DNA of 64,000 bases, taken from NCBI GenBank assembly GCA_000421085.1, contig ATWE01000001.1:620001-684000 (forward strand), in the 5' to 3' direction. The notes under the pieces were generated by a model that saw nothing but the letters and a program-made list of their open reading frames with translations, had not been told where the DNA came from and made no database searches. Position 1 is the stretch's first letter; each line of letters begins with the position of its first letter. This stretch comes from Ensifer sp. USDA 6670. Its GTDB lineage: Bacteria; Pseudomonadota; Alphaproteobacteria; Rhizobiales; Rhizobiaceae. The translations under genes and the position numbers were made by a program. This document shows positions 6,945 through 16,259 of the stretch, piece by piece.

Positions 6945-9122
6945 ATGGCACGCACGCAGCTAGTAGGGGTCATTATCGGCCTGGCGATTGTCGTGGCTCT
7001 CACAGTGCTGCGTGCAAGCGATCTGCCACTTTTGCGTCTCGCCCGCGATCTCACCTTCGACGAGTACCAGCGCCTGGCGCCGCGCAATTTCGAGAACGTT
7101 CCGGTTCGCGTCGTCGATATCGACGAGGCGTCGCTGAAAGAGTTCGGCCAGTGGCCGTGGCCGCGCGATCGCGTTGCCGCTCTGGTCGACCGGCTCTCGG
7201 AAATGGGTGCGGCGGTGATAGCCTTCGACATCCTGTTCTCCGAACCCGACCGTCTTTCGCCGCGCAGCGTCATGCGCGATGTCGCCGGTGTCGATCCGGC
7301 GCTCCTTGAGCGGCTGCCGGACAATGACGAAATCCTCGCCCGATCGATCGGCGACCGGCCCGTCGTGCTCGGTTTCGGGCTTTCCAACGCAGGCAACTAC
7401 CGGCCGCCGGTGAAAGCGGGCTTCGCCTTCACCGGGGAAAGCCCGTTCGATGCGCCGCCGCGGCTTACGGCTGCGACGCCTTTGAGACCGCAACTCGAAG
7501 CCAGTGCCGCGGGCCTGGGACATATCAGCCTCAATCCCGGCAGCCCTTCGGCCGTCGTGCGCACCGTCCCGCTGCTGTTGAGCGATGGCGAGCAACTTTA
7601 TCCGAACCTGGCCCTCGAAGCGCTGCGCGTGGCTCAGGGCGCTTCCACGTACATCGTAGCGGGTGCTCCGGATGCGCCGAATACCATCACGCTGATCAAG
7701 GTTGGAGAATTCGTGGTGCCGGTGACCGCAGCGGGCGAACTCTGGCTTCATGTCAGTCCCGATCGTGCTGAACGATATGTCTCTGCCGGCCGGGTGCTGG
7801 CGCCCGGCGGAGTTTCCGCTGAAGCGAGGGCAGCGATCGAAGGCAGTATCGTATTCGTAGGCACGTCGGCAGCAGGCCTGCAGGACATTCGCACCACGGC
7901 TCTTGGGCACAATGTGCCTGGCGTGTCGCTGCACGCGCAGACTGTCGAGCAGGTTCTTTCGGGCCGCTTTCTCTCCCGCCCGGATTGGGCGGACGGGCTG
8001 GAGATCCTTGCGATCGCGGCTGCAGGGAGCCTGCTTGTCCTGCTGACCACCTTCGTCAGCCCGGCTGTCGCGCTTGCCTGCGGCCTCCTGATAACCGCGC
8101 TGGCCCTCGTAGCCTCCTGGTCAGCCTTCCTCTATGCAGGCCTGCTATTCGACCCTCTGGCTCCGATCCTTGCCGGAACGATCACCCATTTTGCGGCAAC
8201 CGCCTATCGTTTCCTTGTGATAGACCGGGAGCGGCGCGTGGTTCGGCGCGCCTTTGGCCAGTACCTGTCGCCCTCGCTTCTCTATCGCATCGAGCATACG
8301 CAGGACGCCCTGCGTCTCGGCGGCGACGATCGTGAGTTGACGATCATGTTCGTCGATGTGCGCAACTTCACGGAGATCAGCGAGCGCCTGACGCCGGGAG
8401 AGGTGGTGCGGTTTCTCAATACCTTGCTCGACGCGCTGAGCCGCCATGTCATCGCCAACGAAGGTACGCTCGACAAGTTCATCGGCGATTCGATCATGGC
8501 CTTCTGGAATGCGCCCGTCGACGTCGCCGACCACCCCGGCAAAGCCGTCCGCGCCGCCTTGGCCATGCGCGAGACGCTCGCCCGCCTCAACGAGAGCGAC
8601 GCCTTCGGCTTCGGAAGCGATCAAAAGGTGGCGATCGGCGTGGGAATCCATACCGGGCTTGCCTGCGTCGGCAATATGGGCGCGGAGATGCACTTCAACT
8701 ATTCGGCCGTCGGCGACGCAGTCAACATCGCCGCCCGGATCGAGGCCGCCTGCAAGGACGTCGGTTTCGATATTCTGATATCCGAGACGACGGCGGATTT
8801 GGGCGTGCGGTGCGCCGCTCTGGAGGCGGGGGCGCTGGCGCTGAAAGGCAAGAGCACGCGAACGCGGGTATACGCCGTGGTCGGTGACGAGCATATGGCC
8901 GCTTCGGCCGAGTTTTCCGAGCTGCAGCGCATTCATGAACAATTGATCGGCGCGATGCGTTCGAGGTCACGGCCCCGCAGAGAACTCGTCAATGCCGCAA
9001 AGCTCAAGGCTCCGGCTCTGTGTGGAGGATTATCGGATTTTTACCGCCGCATCGGGCGCCGGACTGACCACTTTGCCGGTGAACCTTTGCCGTTCGCAGA
9101 CGAAGTCAGATCCGCCGAATAG
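6945..9122 (+). CDS. cyaD2: CHASE2-domain adenylate/guanylate cyclase, probably CyaD2-like
   Basis: A 725-residue class III nucleotide cyclase. One N-terminal membrane segment (LVGVIIGLAIVVALTVL) is followed by a periplasmic CHASE2 sensor of about 300 residues (VDIDEASLKEFGQWPWPR, AFDILFSEPD). Then come three closely spaced membrane segments and the cyclase domain. Metal-binding aspartates are Asp471 (FVDVRNF) and Asp515 (FIGDSIMAFW). The purine-contact Lys is in TLDKFIGD, and GDAVNIAARIE carries the Asn/Arg transition-state pair, so the enzyme should be active. ATG 6945 follows AAGGG by 7 nt and is preferred to ATG 6912. From memory, S. meliloti CyaD2 (SMc04307) maps beside the cob genes and takes part in the cAMP/Clr cascade that limits repeated nodule infection. 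The symbol rests on that recollection and on synteny. Confidence 0.85.
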   Translation: MARTQLVGVIIGLAIVVALTVLRASDLPLLRLARDLTFDEYQRLAPRNFENVPVRVVDIDEASLKEFGQWPWPRDRVAALVDRLSEMGAAVIAFDILFSEPDRLSPRSVMRDVAGVDPALLERLPDNDEILARSIGDRPVVLGFGLSNAGNYRPPVKAGFAFTGESPFDAPPRLTAATPLRPQLEASAAGLGHISLNPGSPSAVVRTVPLLLSDGEQLYPNLALEALRVAQGASTYIVAGAPDAPNTITLIKVGEFVVPVTAAGELWLHVSPDRAERYVSAGRVLAPGGVSAEARAAIEGSIVFVGTSAAGLQDIRTTALGHNVPGVSLHAQTVEQVLSGRFLSRPDWADGLEILAIAAAGSLLVLLTTFVSPAVALACGLLITALALVASWSAFLYAGLLFDPLAPILAGTITHFAATAYRFLVIDRERRVVRRAFGQYLSPSLLYRIEHTQDALRLGGDDRELTIMFVDVRNFTEISERLTPGEVVRFLNTLLDALSRHVIANEGTLDKFIGDSIMAFWNAPVDVADHPGKAVRAALAMRETLARLNESDAFGFGSDQKVAIGVGIHTGLACVGNMGAEMHFNYSAVGDAVNIAARIEAACKDVGFDILISETTADLGVRCAALEAGALALKGKSTRTRVYAVVGDEHMAASAEFSELQRIHEQLIGAMRSRSRPRRELVNAAKLKAPALCGGLSDFYRRIGRRTDHFAGEPLPFADEVRSAE

Positions 9123-9133
9123 AGAGGAATGCT

Positions 9134-10021
9134 CTAACCGCGGCCCTTCTTCGTGCCTGTTTCCAGTTGCCCGTTCTTGCCGGTATCCTGGCCCTTCTTG
9201 CCCGTGTCCTGCCCTTTCTTGCCCTTGTCGAGGCCACGCTTGCCCGGCTCGTTGCTGGGCGTCTTGCCGGGGCGGGGTGCCTTTTGCGGGCTTGCTCTTT
9301 CGGGCGGCCGCGCGCGTTCCGGCGCGGTCGGCTTGATCTCGACAGCTGCCGAAATACCGCAACTGCCGCTCATGCCGCCGAAGGAGGCAGACAGTCTTTG
9401 GTCGCCCGAAAGAAAGGGCAGGGCCTTTCGGTTTCCGAGTGTCGCCAGTGTGCGGCGACCAGCCTTGTGCGTGTCCGTCATGGTGCCGTCGCGCTTTGCG
9501 ATCACGCAATCGCAGCGTTGGGTGAGCTGCTGGCATCCCGCCGGGCCGCAGAACCGGGCTGCGCCTTCCAGGAGAACGATTGCCGTCGTTCCGTCGTTGC
9601 CGATGTAGAAATCGAACACGGTTCCGCGTACGCCGATCGTCCCGGCAGGCGTCAGGATCTGATAGGCCGAGTGCTTCGAATTTCCGCTGATCCAGCGAAA
9701 CGTGCCTTTGGCGGCGGCCACGGTGAGTTGCTGCACCGATTTCGAATCGTTGAAGACGAACTTGTCGATGACGACGGAAGAGCCTGCCCCCACCGCCAAT
9801 TTACTGCCGTCGCGGAACACGAACTGGCCGAGCCCGGATCTGGACGTGCTTATTCGCTCGTCCCGGTGAACAGCGTCCCGCTCCATGAGCGGTCCGCCGC
9901 TGCCGGTGACCACCGTCCTGATCCGGACCGCTTCTCCAACCGGTTCGGCAGCAATTGTCGGCATGGAACCGTAAAACGCTGCCCCCAAAGCAGCGATTGC
10001 GGCACGACGCAAGTGAAACAT
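9134..10021 (-). CDS. FecR-domain secreted protein with Lys/Gly-rich repeat tail
   Basis: A 295-residue protein from ATG 10019-10021, with GGAGGG shortly upstream. The signal peptide is MFHLRRAAIAALGAA with cleavage near IAAEP. Residues of about 40-150 are a FecR domain (GQFVFRDGSKLAVG, SVVIDKFVF, GTFRWISG, ILTPAGTIGVRGTVFDF), which in other proteins senses or binds in the periplasm. Four Cys follow. The last 60 residues are low-complexity Pro/Arg then Lys/Gly, with tandem KKGQDTG units. It converges on the CHASE2 cyclase gene with only 11 bp between stops. FecR and CHASE2 proteins are often encoded side by side, so a sensory pair is plausible but inferred. Confidence 0.82.
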   Translation of the reverse strand: MFHLRRAAIAALGAAFYGSMPTIAAEPVGEAVRIRTVVTGSGGPLMERDAVHRDERISTSRSGLGQFVFRDGSKLAVGAGSSVVIDKFVFNDSKSVQQLTVAAAKGTFRWISGNSKHSAYQILTPAGTIGVRGTVFDFYIGNDGTTAIVLLEGAARFCGPAGCQQLTQRCDCVIAKRDGTMTDTHKAGRRTLATLGNRKALPFLSGDQRLSASFGGMSGSCGISAAVEIKPTAPERARPPERASPQKAPRPGKTPSNEPGKRGLDKGKKGQDTGKKGQDTGKNGQLETGTKKGRG

Positions 10022-10228
10022 CGCACCCTCCACGATGATCTCCTGCGGCCGACGTGGTCCGGGATCATGAGCGTGAATGAGAAACAACCGGATCGACACA
10101 ATGTCGCCGGACCCCAAGCATTCATTCTTATCATGGCGTGGGCGGAAGTGTCTGCCTACCCGTTCGGAGTAGCCGGCGCCAAAGCGCATCTCTGCCGTAA
10201 ATGGCGGTCCCGTTGTCGCAGGCGTCGA

Positions 10229-10257
10229 TTGACTTTGCCGCCGCCGCTTCATAATTA
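10229..10257 (+). promoter_or_regulatory. Sigma-70-type promoter of the riboswitch-cobP operon
   Basis: TTGACT (10229-10234) and TAATTA (10252-10257) are separated by 17 bp. The predicted start near 10264 coincides with the first base pair of the riboswitch P1 stem, which supports both calls. The rest of 10022-10228 is the upstream region of the FecR gene and shows nothing else I can name. Confidence 0.6.
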
Positions 10258-10263
10258 ACGCGT

Positions 10264-10656
10264 ATGGATGGTTCCCTCGTGCCGAGGTGGGGCGAGGGAG
10301 TAAATGGGAATGCGACGGGGCGGACCCAAGCCGGGCGCCCTTATCGCAGCCGACCCCGCGACTGTAGAACGGTCAGGGTTCGCCATCGGGCATTTCGACT
10401 GATTTCAACGCGCTGCATGGGGCAGTCTCGTGAAGTTTGGCGGCATGTCGGAAAAGCCACTGGCGTGGCATTGCGATCAGCCGGGCAGGACGCCTCTTTT
10501 TCTACGAATCGTCCGCCTTTCGCAACGCCGCAAACGCCGGGAAGGCGAGGCGAGCCCGTTCGGTCTTTTGCCGCATCGTTTTTCGGGCCGATCCGGTCCG
10601 TCGAACGTGCGGCCATGAGGATCGTGACGCCGTGAGCCAGGAGACCTGCCATCCGT
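10264..10656 (+). ncRNA. Cobalamin (AdoCbl) riboswitch with enlarged variable arms
   Basis: All hallmark blocks are present in order: GAGGGAGTAAATGGGAA (10294-10310), the B12 box CCCCGCGACTGT (10354-10365), GCCACTG (10456-10462) pairing out to CGCCGGGAAGGC (10535-10546), and the 3' block GAGCCAGGAGACCTGCC (10634-10650). P1 closes by GGATGG (10266-10271) with CCATCC (10649-10654). The span of about 390 nt is roughly twice the usual 200, because the arms after the B12 box, after GCCACTG and before the 3' block are long. It sits directly upstream of cobP-cobW-cobN-cobO, so B12 should repress cobalt-insertion and late steps. Confidence 0.88.
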
Positions 10657-10753
10657 CAGGGCATTTCGCCCACGGGGAGATGCTCCCCGATGCCAGCACG
10701 GAGGTTGTCGTGGCTCATAGATCTTCGATCGAACGCCTTTTCGGCGTGCGCCG

Positions 10754-10787
10754 TTACCGCTACAGCCATCGCTAAGGCAAGCGGTAA
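10754..10787 (+). promoter_or_regulatory. Hairpin that closes over the cobP ribosome site and start codon
   Basis: TTACCGC (10754-10760) pairs perfectly with GCGGTAA (10781-10787), whose last A is the first base of the cobP ATG. The probable Shine-Dalgarno AAGG (10774-10777) is in the loop side. Further hairpins (GGGGAG/CTCCCC near 10675) lie between this and the riboswitch. No T-run follows, so control is probably translational. Confidence 0.5.
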
Positions 10788-11314
10788 TGGATATTTCCAA
10801 TCTCGGCCCGACCCTCGTGCTTGGCGGCGCGCGTTCGGGAAAATCCACCTTCGCGGAAAAACTCGTCGAAGCCAGCGGGTCTCCGATGCACTATCTTGCG
10901 ACCGGCCGGGCCTTCGACGAGGAGATGCGGGAGCGCATCGCCCTTCACCAGGCCACTCGGCAGGGCAAGGGTTGGATCACGCATGAGGAACCGCTCGATC
11001 TCGTGGGACTGCTTCGCCGCATCGACGCTCCCGGCCGGGCTGTCCTCATAGACTGCCTGACCCTGTGGGTGACCAATCTGATGATGGGGGAGCGCGACAT
11101 GGCCGCCGAATTCGCCGCGCTCGCCGCCTTTCTGCCGCAGGCGCGCTCGCGCCTTGTTTTCGTCTCCAATGAGGTGGGTCTCGGGATCGTCCCGGAAAAC
11201 CGGATGGCGCGCGATTTTCGCGATCACGCCGGCCGGCTCCATCAGATCGTGGCGGAGAAATCCGCAGAAGTTTATTTTGTCGCGGCCGGACTGCCGCTGA
11301 AAATGAAGGGTTGA
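10787..11314 (+). CDS. cobP: Bifunctional adenosylcobinamide kinase / adenosylcobinamide-phosphate guanylyltransferase
   Basis: CobP (CobU in enterics) phosphorylates adenosylcobinamide and then adds GMP, giving AdoCbi-GDP. The 175-residue length is normal. P-loop GGARSGKS is at residues 13-20. [17 protein letters not shown] carries the region of the guanylylated His (in LHQATRQ), and [14 protein letters not shown] and [18 protein letters not shown] are family blocks. It is the first gene of the riboswitch-controlled cobP-cobW-cobN-cobO-eamA operon and ends 3 bp before cobW. Its start codon lies in a hairpin. Confidence 0.95.
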   Translation: MDISNLGPTLVLGGARSGKSTFAEKLVEASGSPMHYLATGRAFDEEMRERIALHQATRQGKGWITHEEPLDLVGLLRRIDAPGRAVLIDCLTLWVTNLMMGERDMAAEFAALAAFLPQARSRLVFVSNEVGLGIVPENRMARDFRDHAGRLHQIVAEKSAEVYFVAAGLPLKMKG

Positions 11315-11317
11315 TGC

Positions 11318-12382
11318 ATGACACTCGCAAGGGCTCCGCAGGGCAAGATACCGGCTACCGTCATCACCGGCTTTCTCGGTGCCGGCAAGACGACGATGAT
11401 CCGCAACCTGCTGCAGAATGCCGACGGCAAGCGCATCGCGCTGATCATCAACGAGTTCGGCGATCTCGGGGTCGACGGCGATGTGCTGAAGGGCTGCGGA
11501 GCGGAAGCCTGCTCGGAAGAGGACATCATCGAACTGACCAATGGCTGCATCTGCTGCACCGTCGCCGACGATTTCATCCCGACCATGACGAAGCTGCTCG
11601 AGAGGGAGAACCGGCCGGATCATATCGTCATCGAAACCTCCGGCCTTGCGCTGCCGCAGCCGCTCGTCGCCGCGTTCAACTGGCCGGACATCCGCAGCGA
11701 GGTAACGGTCGACGGCGTCGTCACCGTGGTCGATAGCGCGGCGGTCGCCGCGGGCCGCTTTGCGGATGATCACGACAAGGTAGACGCGCTGCGCGTCGGC
11801 GACGATAATCTCGACCACGAGAGCCCGCTCGAAGAACTCTTCGAGGATCAGCTCACCGCCGCCGATCTCATCGTTCTCAACAAGACGGACCTTATCGACG
11901 CTGCAGGGCTGCAGTCCGTGCGCGAAGAGGTGGCCTCCCGCATCAGCCGCAAGCCGACGATGATCGAGGCGAAGAACGGCGAGGTAGCCGCCGCCATCCT
12001 GCTCGGGCTTGGAGTGGGCACGGAGGGCGATATCGTCAACCGCAAGTCTCACCACGAGATGGAGCATGAGGCAGGCGAGGAGCATGATCACGACGAGTTC
12101 GACAGCTTCGTCGTAGAGCTCGGCGCGATAGCTGACCCTGCCGCTTTCGTCGAAAGGCTCAAGGGCGTGATCTCAGAGCACGACGTGCTGCGCCTCAAGG
12201 GCTTCGTCGACGTTCCGGGCAAGCCGATGCGCCTCTTGGTCCAGGCGGTCGGCAGCCGCATCGACCAGTATTTCGACCGCGCATGGGCTTCCGGCGAAAC
12301 ACGCATCACGCGTCTCGTCGTCATCGGGCTGCATGACATGGACGAGCCTGCCGTGCGCGCAGCGATTTCGGCGCTCGTGTGA
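11318..12382 (+). CDS. cobW: CobW, GTP-dependent metallochaperone of cobalt insertion
   Basis: A 354-residue COG0523/G3E GTPase. Walker A is GFLGAGKTT, the metal motif is CICC (NGCICCTVADDF), the guanine motif is NKTD, and a His/Glu/Asp-rich stretch (HHEMEHEAGEEHDHDE) lies before the C-terminal CobW_C domain. It probably delivers Co2+ to the CobNST chelatase in the cytoplasm. The gene follows cobP by 3 bp and precedes cobN by 39 bp, in the same riboswitch operon. Confidence 0.95.
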   Translation: MTLARAPQGKIPATVITGFLGAGKTTMIRNLLQNADGKRIALIINEFGDLGVDGDVLKGCGAEACSEEDIIELTNGCICCTVADDFIPTMTKLLERENRPDHIVIETSGLALPQPLVAAFNWPDIRSEVTVDGVVTVVDSAAVAAGRFADDHDKVDALRVGDDNLDHESPLEELFEDQLTAADLIVLNKTDLIDAAGLQSVREEVASRISRKPTMIEAKNGEVAAAILLGLGVGTEGDIVNRKSHHEMEHEAGEEHDHDEFDSFVVELGAIADPAAFVERLKGVISEHDVLRLKGFVDVPGKPMRLLVQAVGSRIDQYFDRAWASGETRITRLVVIGLHDMDEPAVRAAISALV

Positions 12383-12421
12383 GATGGCTTCGACTTTAAA
12401 TGAGGAGTCCAGGGAGCATCC

Positions 12422-15400
12422 ATGCATCTCCTCCTAGCCCAGAAAGGAACGATCGCCGACGGTAATGAGGCGATCGACCTCGGACAGAGCCCGGGTGACA
12501 TATTGTTCCTGTCGGCGGCCGATACGGAGCTTGCCTCGATCGCGGCTGCACATCGTCAGCGCGCGGGCGCAAGAAGCCTGCGGATCGCCAGCCTGATGAA
12601 TCTCATGCACCCCATGTCGGTCGACACTTACGTCGAACGCACGGCGAGGCATGCGAAACTGATCGTCGTACGGCCGCTCGGTGGTGCGAGCTACTTCCGT
12701 TACGTCCTGGAGGCGCTCTACGCCGCGGCGGTTGCGAATAAGTTCCAGATCGCCGTGGTGCCCGGCGACGACAAGCCGGACCCGGGCCTCGACCCGTTTT
12801 CCACCGTACCGGTGGAAGACCGGCAGCGCCTTTGGGCGTATTGCACCGAAGGCGGCGCGGAGAATGCCGGCCTTTTTCTCGATTACGCGCAGGCATTGAT
12901 CGAGGGCGGCGACAAGCCGCAGCCGGCGCGGCCGCTGCTCAAGGCCGGGATATGGTGGCCTGGCAGAGGCGTGATCGGCGTCGGGGAATGGATTCGCCTG
13001 TCCGAACTGCGTCGGGCTGTAAACACCGCGCAGCCGGACAGAGCGGAACACGAACCCACCGTCGCCGTCTGCTTCTACCGCGCTCTCGTCCAGGGCGGGG
13101 AGACGAAACCGGTAGAGGCGCTGATCGAGGCGCTTGCGGCCGAGGGCGTGCGGGCGCTCCCCGTCTTCGTCTCCAGTCTCAAGGATCCAGTCTCGATCGG
13201 CACGCTCGAAGCGGTCTTCGCCGAAGCCGTTCCGGATGTGGTGATGAACGCCACGGGCTTTGCCGTTTCCGCACCCGGCGCGGACCGCCAGCCGACCGTG
13301 CTCGAATCGGGCGGCGCCCCGGTCCTGCAGGTCATCTTTTCCGGGTCGTCGCGGGAGGCTTGGGAAGCTTCGGCGCAGGGGCTGATGGCCCGCGATCTCG
13401 GCATGAATGTCGCGTTGCCGGAGGTGGATGGGCGGGTCCTCTCCCGTGCCGTTTCCTTCAAGGCAGCCTCGGTTTACGACCCGCTGGTGGAGGCCAATAT
13501 CGTCGGCCACGAGCCTCTTGCCGATCGCGCGCGTTTTGCGGCACGCCTCGCCGCCAATTGGACGAAGCTGCGCCGGACCCGGCCCGAGGGCCGCCGGGTC
13601 GCCATCGTCATGGCCAACTATCCGAACCGCGACGGGCGCCTCGGAAACGGCGTGGGTCTCGATACGCCAGCCGGCACGATTGAAGTGCTGAAGGCGATGA
13701 CGGCAGAAGGCTATGCTGTCGGCAATGTTCCTGATGACGGCGACGCGCTGATCCGCTTTCTGATGGCCGGGCCGACCAATGCGGCGAGCCGAGACCGGGA
13801 AGTCCGCGAAACGATTTCCTTGAATCGTTACAAGGGTTTCTTCGATGCGCTTCCGAAAAAGATTCAGCAGGAAGTGACCGCGCGCTGGGGCGCGCCGGAG
13901 GCCGATCCCTTCTTCATCGACGGCGTATTCGCCCTGCCGCTCGCGCGCTTCGGCGATGTGCTCGTGGGCATCCAGCCGGCGCGTGGCTACAATATCGATC
14001 CCAAAGAAACCTATCACGCTCCGGACCTCGTGCCGCCCCACGGCTATCTCGCTTTCTACGCCTATCTGCGCGAGGTCTTCGGTGCCCATGCAATCGTCCA
14101 TATGGGCAAGCACGGCAACCTCGAATGGCTTCCCGGAAAGGCGCTGGCGCTTTCCGAAGAATGCTACCCCGAGGCGATATTCGGTCCGATGCCGCATCTC
14201 TATCCCTTCATCGTAAACGATCCCGGCGAAGGCACGCAGGCCAAGCGGCGGACGAGCGCCGTCATCATCGACCATCTGACGCCACCTTTGACGCGGGCGG
14301 AATCCTACGGGCCGCTCAAGGACCTGGAGGCGCTGGTCGACGAATATTACGAGGCTGCGGGCGGCGATCCGAGGCGGCTCAGGCTGCTCAGCCGGCAGAT
14401 CCTCGATCTCGTTCGCGACATCGGCCTCGACCACGATGCCGGCATCGACAAGGGCGACAGCGAGAACCAGGCGCTCGAAAAGCTTGACGCCTATCTCTGC
14501 GACCTCAAGGAAATGCAGATCCGCGACGGGTTGCATGTCTTCGGCCTGGCGCCGGAAGGACGGCTTTTGACCGATCTTACGGTCGCGCTCGCCCGTGTGC
14601 CGCGGGGTCTGGGTGAGGGCGGGGATCAGAGCCTGCAACGGGCAATCGCGGCGGACTTGGAATTGCATGCGGCCTCACGCTTGCAAGGCGCGCAACCCTT
14701 CGATCCGCTTGATTGCGTCATGTCCGATCCCTGGGCCGGCCCGAAGCCCGATCTTCTCGCCGCCCTCTCGGATGCGCCATGGCGCACCGCCGGAGACACG
14801 GTCGAGCGGATCGAACTTCTTGCGGCGAAGCTCGTTTCAGGCGAAATCGCCTGTCCGGTGGGATGGGCCAACACCTGCGCCGTCCTTAACGTCATCGAGA
14901 TGCGGCTGAAGCCTTCGATCCAAAGCTCCGGCGAGGCGGAAATCAAGGGTTTGCTGGCCGGCCTCGGCGGCCGATTTGTCGCCCCCGGTCCCTCGGGTGC
15001 GCCGACGCGCGGCCGTCCGGACGTGCTGCCGACGGGGCGCAACTTCTATTCGGTGGACAGCCGCTCCGTGCCGACGCCGGCTGCCTATGAGCTCGGCAAG
15101 AAATCGGCGGAGCTGCTCATCCGCCGCTACCTGCAGGACCATGGCGAATGGCCGTCCTCCTTCGGTCTCACGGCCTGGGGCACCTCCAACATGCGTACCG
15201 GCGGAGACGATATCGCCCAGGCCTTGGCACTGATCGGCGCAAAGCCCGTCTGGGACATGGCCTCGCGCCGCGTGACCGGCTACGAGATCGTTCCGCTTGC
15301 CGTTCTCGGCCGTCCCCGTGTCGACGTCACCCTGCGCATCTCCGGCTTCTTCCGCGACGCCTTTCCCGAGCAGATAGCACTCTTCGACAAGGCGGTCCGC

Positions 15401-16249
15401 GCGGTCGGCGCGCTCGACGAGGACGATGCCGACAATATGATCGCCGCCCGCATGCGTGCCGAGACGCGGCGATGGGAAGAGCGGGGCGCCGACGCGAAGG
15501 ACGCCCAACGCCGTGCCTCCTATCGCGTCTTCGGTTCGAAACCCGGCGCTTACGGAGCGGGCCTGCAGGCGCTTGTCGATGAGAAAGGCTGGGAAACGCG
15601 CGGCGATCTTGCCGAGGCTTACCTCACCTGGGGCGGTTACGCCTACGGTGCCGGCGAGGATGGAAAGGCGGAGCGCGGCCTTTTCGAGGAGCGCCTGCGC
15701 TCGATCGAAGCCGTGGTCCAGAACCAGGACAATCGCGAGCATGATCTGCTTGACAGCGACGACTATTACCAATTCGAGGGGGGCATGAGCGTCGCGGCTG
15801 AGCATCTCGGCGGCCAGCGCCCGGCCATCTACCACAACGACCATTCGCGACCCGAAAAGCCGGTCATCCGCTCGCTCGAGGAGGAGATCGGCCGCGTGGT
15901 GCGTGCCCGCGTCGTCAACCCGAAGTGGATCCACGGCGTGATGCGCCATGGCTACAAGGGAGCCTTCGAAATCGCCGCGACGGTCGATTACATGTTCGCC
16001 TTCGCTGCGACCACCGGGGCGGTGCGCGATCATCACTTCGAGGCAGCCTATCAGGCCTATATCGCCGACGAGAAAGTTCTCGGATTTCTGCGCGAAAAGA
16101 ACCCGGCCGCGCTTTCGGAAATATCGGAGAGGCTGCTGGAGGCGATCGACCGCGGCCTATGGAACCCGCGCTCCAATTCGGCGCGATTCGAACTGAACAG
16201 CCTTTCCGGCCGCGCGGCTACCGACCGCCCGATGGCCGGAAACCAATAG
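12422..16249 (+). CDS. cobN: Cobaltochelatase large subunit
   Basis: A 1275-residue protein, the same length as the reference CobN. With CobS and CobT (not in this window) it inserts Co2+ into hydrogenobyrinic acid a,c-diamide in an ATP-dependent reaction. It is full length and colinear with the CobN/BchH-type family: MANYPNRDGRLGNGVG, IVHMGKHGNLEWLPGKAL, GLTAWGTSNMRTGGDD and HGVMRHGYKGAFEIAATVDY are family blocks with the conserved His, Glu and Trp. GGGAG lies before ATG 12422. It ends 10 bp before cobO. Confidence 0.96.
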   Translation: MHLLLAQKGTIADGNEAIDLGQSPGDILFLSAADTELASIAAAHRQRAGARSLRIASLMNLMHPMSVDTYVERTARHAKLIVVRPLGGASYFRYVLEALYAAAVANKFQIAVVPGDDKPDPGLDPFSTVPVEDRQRLWAYCTEGGAENAGLFLDYAQALIEGGDKPQPARPLLKAGIWWPGRGVIGVGEWIRLSELRRAVNTAQPDRAEHEPTVAVCFYRALVQGGETKPVEALIEALAAEGVRALPVFVSSLKDPVSIGTLEAVFAEAVPDVVMNATGFAVSAPGADRQPTVLESGGAPVLQVIFSGSSREAWEASAQGLMARDLGMNVALPEVDGRVLSRAVSFKAASVYDPLVEANIVGHEPLADRARFAARLAANWTKLRRTRPEGRRVAIVMANYPNRDGRLGNGVGLDTPAGTIEVLKAMTAEGYAVGNVPDDGDALIRFLMAGPTNAASRDREVRETISLNRYKGFFDALPKKIQQEVTARWGAPEADPFFIDGVFALPLARFGDVLVGIQPARGYNIDPKETYHAPDLVPPHGYLAFYAYLREVFGAHAIVHMGKHGNLEWLPGKALALSEECYPEAIFGPMPHLYPFIVNDPGEGTQAKRRTSAVIIDHLTPPLTRAESYGPLKDLEALVDEYYEAAGGDPRRLRLLSRQILDLVRDIGLDHDAGIDKGDSENQALEKLDAYLCDLKEMQIRDGLHVFGLAPEGRLLTDLTVALARVPRGLGEGGDQSLQRAIAADLELHAASRLQGAQPFDPLDCVMSDPWAGPKPDLLAALSDAPWRTAGDTVERIELLAAKLVSGEIACPVGWANTCAVLNVIEMRLKPSIQSSGEAEIKGLLAGLGGRFVAPGPSGAPTRGRPDVLPTGRNFYSVDSRSVPTPAAYELGKKSAELLIRRYLQDHGEWPSSFGLTAWGTSNMRTGGDDIAQALALIGAKPVWDMASRRVTGYEIVPLAVLGRPRVDVTLRISGFFRDAFPEQIALFDKAVRAVGALDEDDADNMIAARMRAETRRWEERGADAKDAQRRASYRVFGSKPGAYGAGLQALVDEKGWETRGDLAEAYLTWGGYAYGAGEDGKAERGLFEERLRSIEAVVQNQDNREHDLLDSDDYYQFEGGMSVAAEHLGGQRPAIYHNDHSRPEKPVIRSLEEEIGRVVRARVVNPKWIHGVMRHGYKGAFEIAATVDYMFAFAATTGAVRDHHFEAAYQAYIADEKVLGFLREKNPAALSEISERLLEAIDRGLWNPRSNSARFELNSLSGRAATDRPMAGNQ

Positions 16250-16259
16250 GGAGGACATC

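Noticed and set aside
10264-10635. Open frame of 123 codons upstream of cobP
   Set aside because: The region is the cobalamin riboswitch; the frame has no ribosome site and is explained by GC content.
12434-14668. Open frame of 744 codons antisense to cobN
   Set aside because: Long antisense frames are expected in GC-rich DNA. The translation has no domain-like blocks, and cobN on the other strand is certain.
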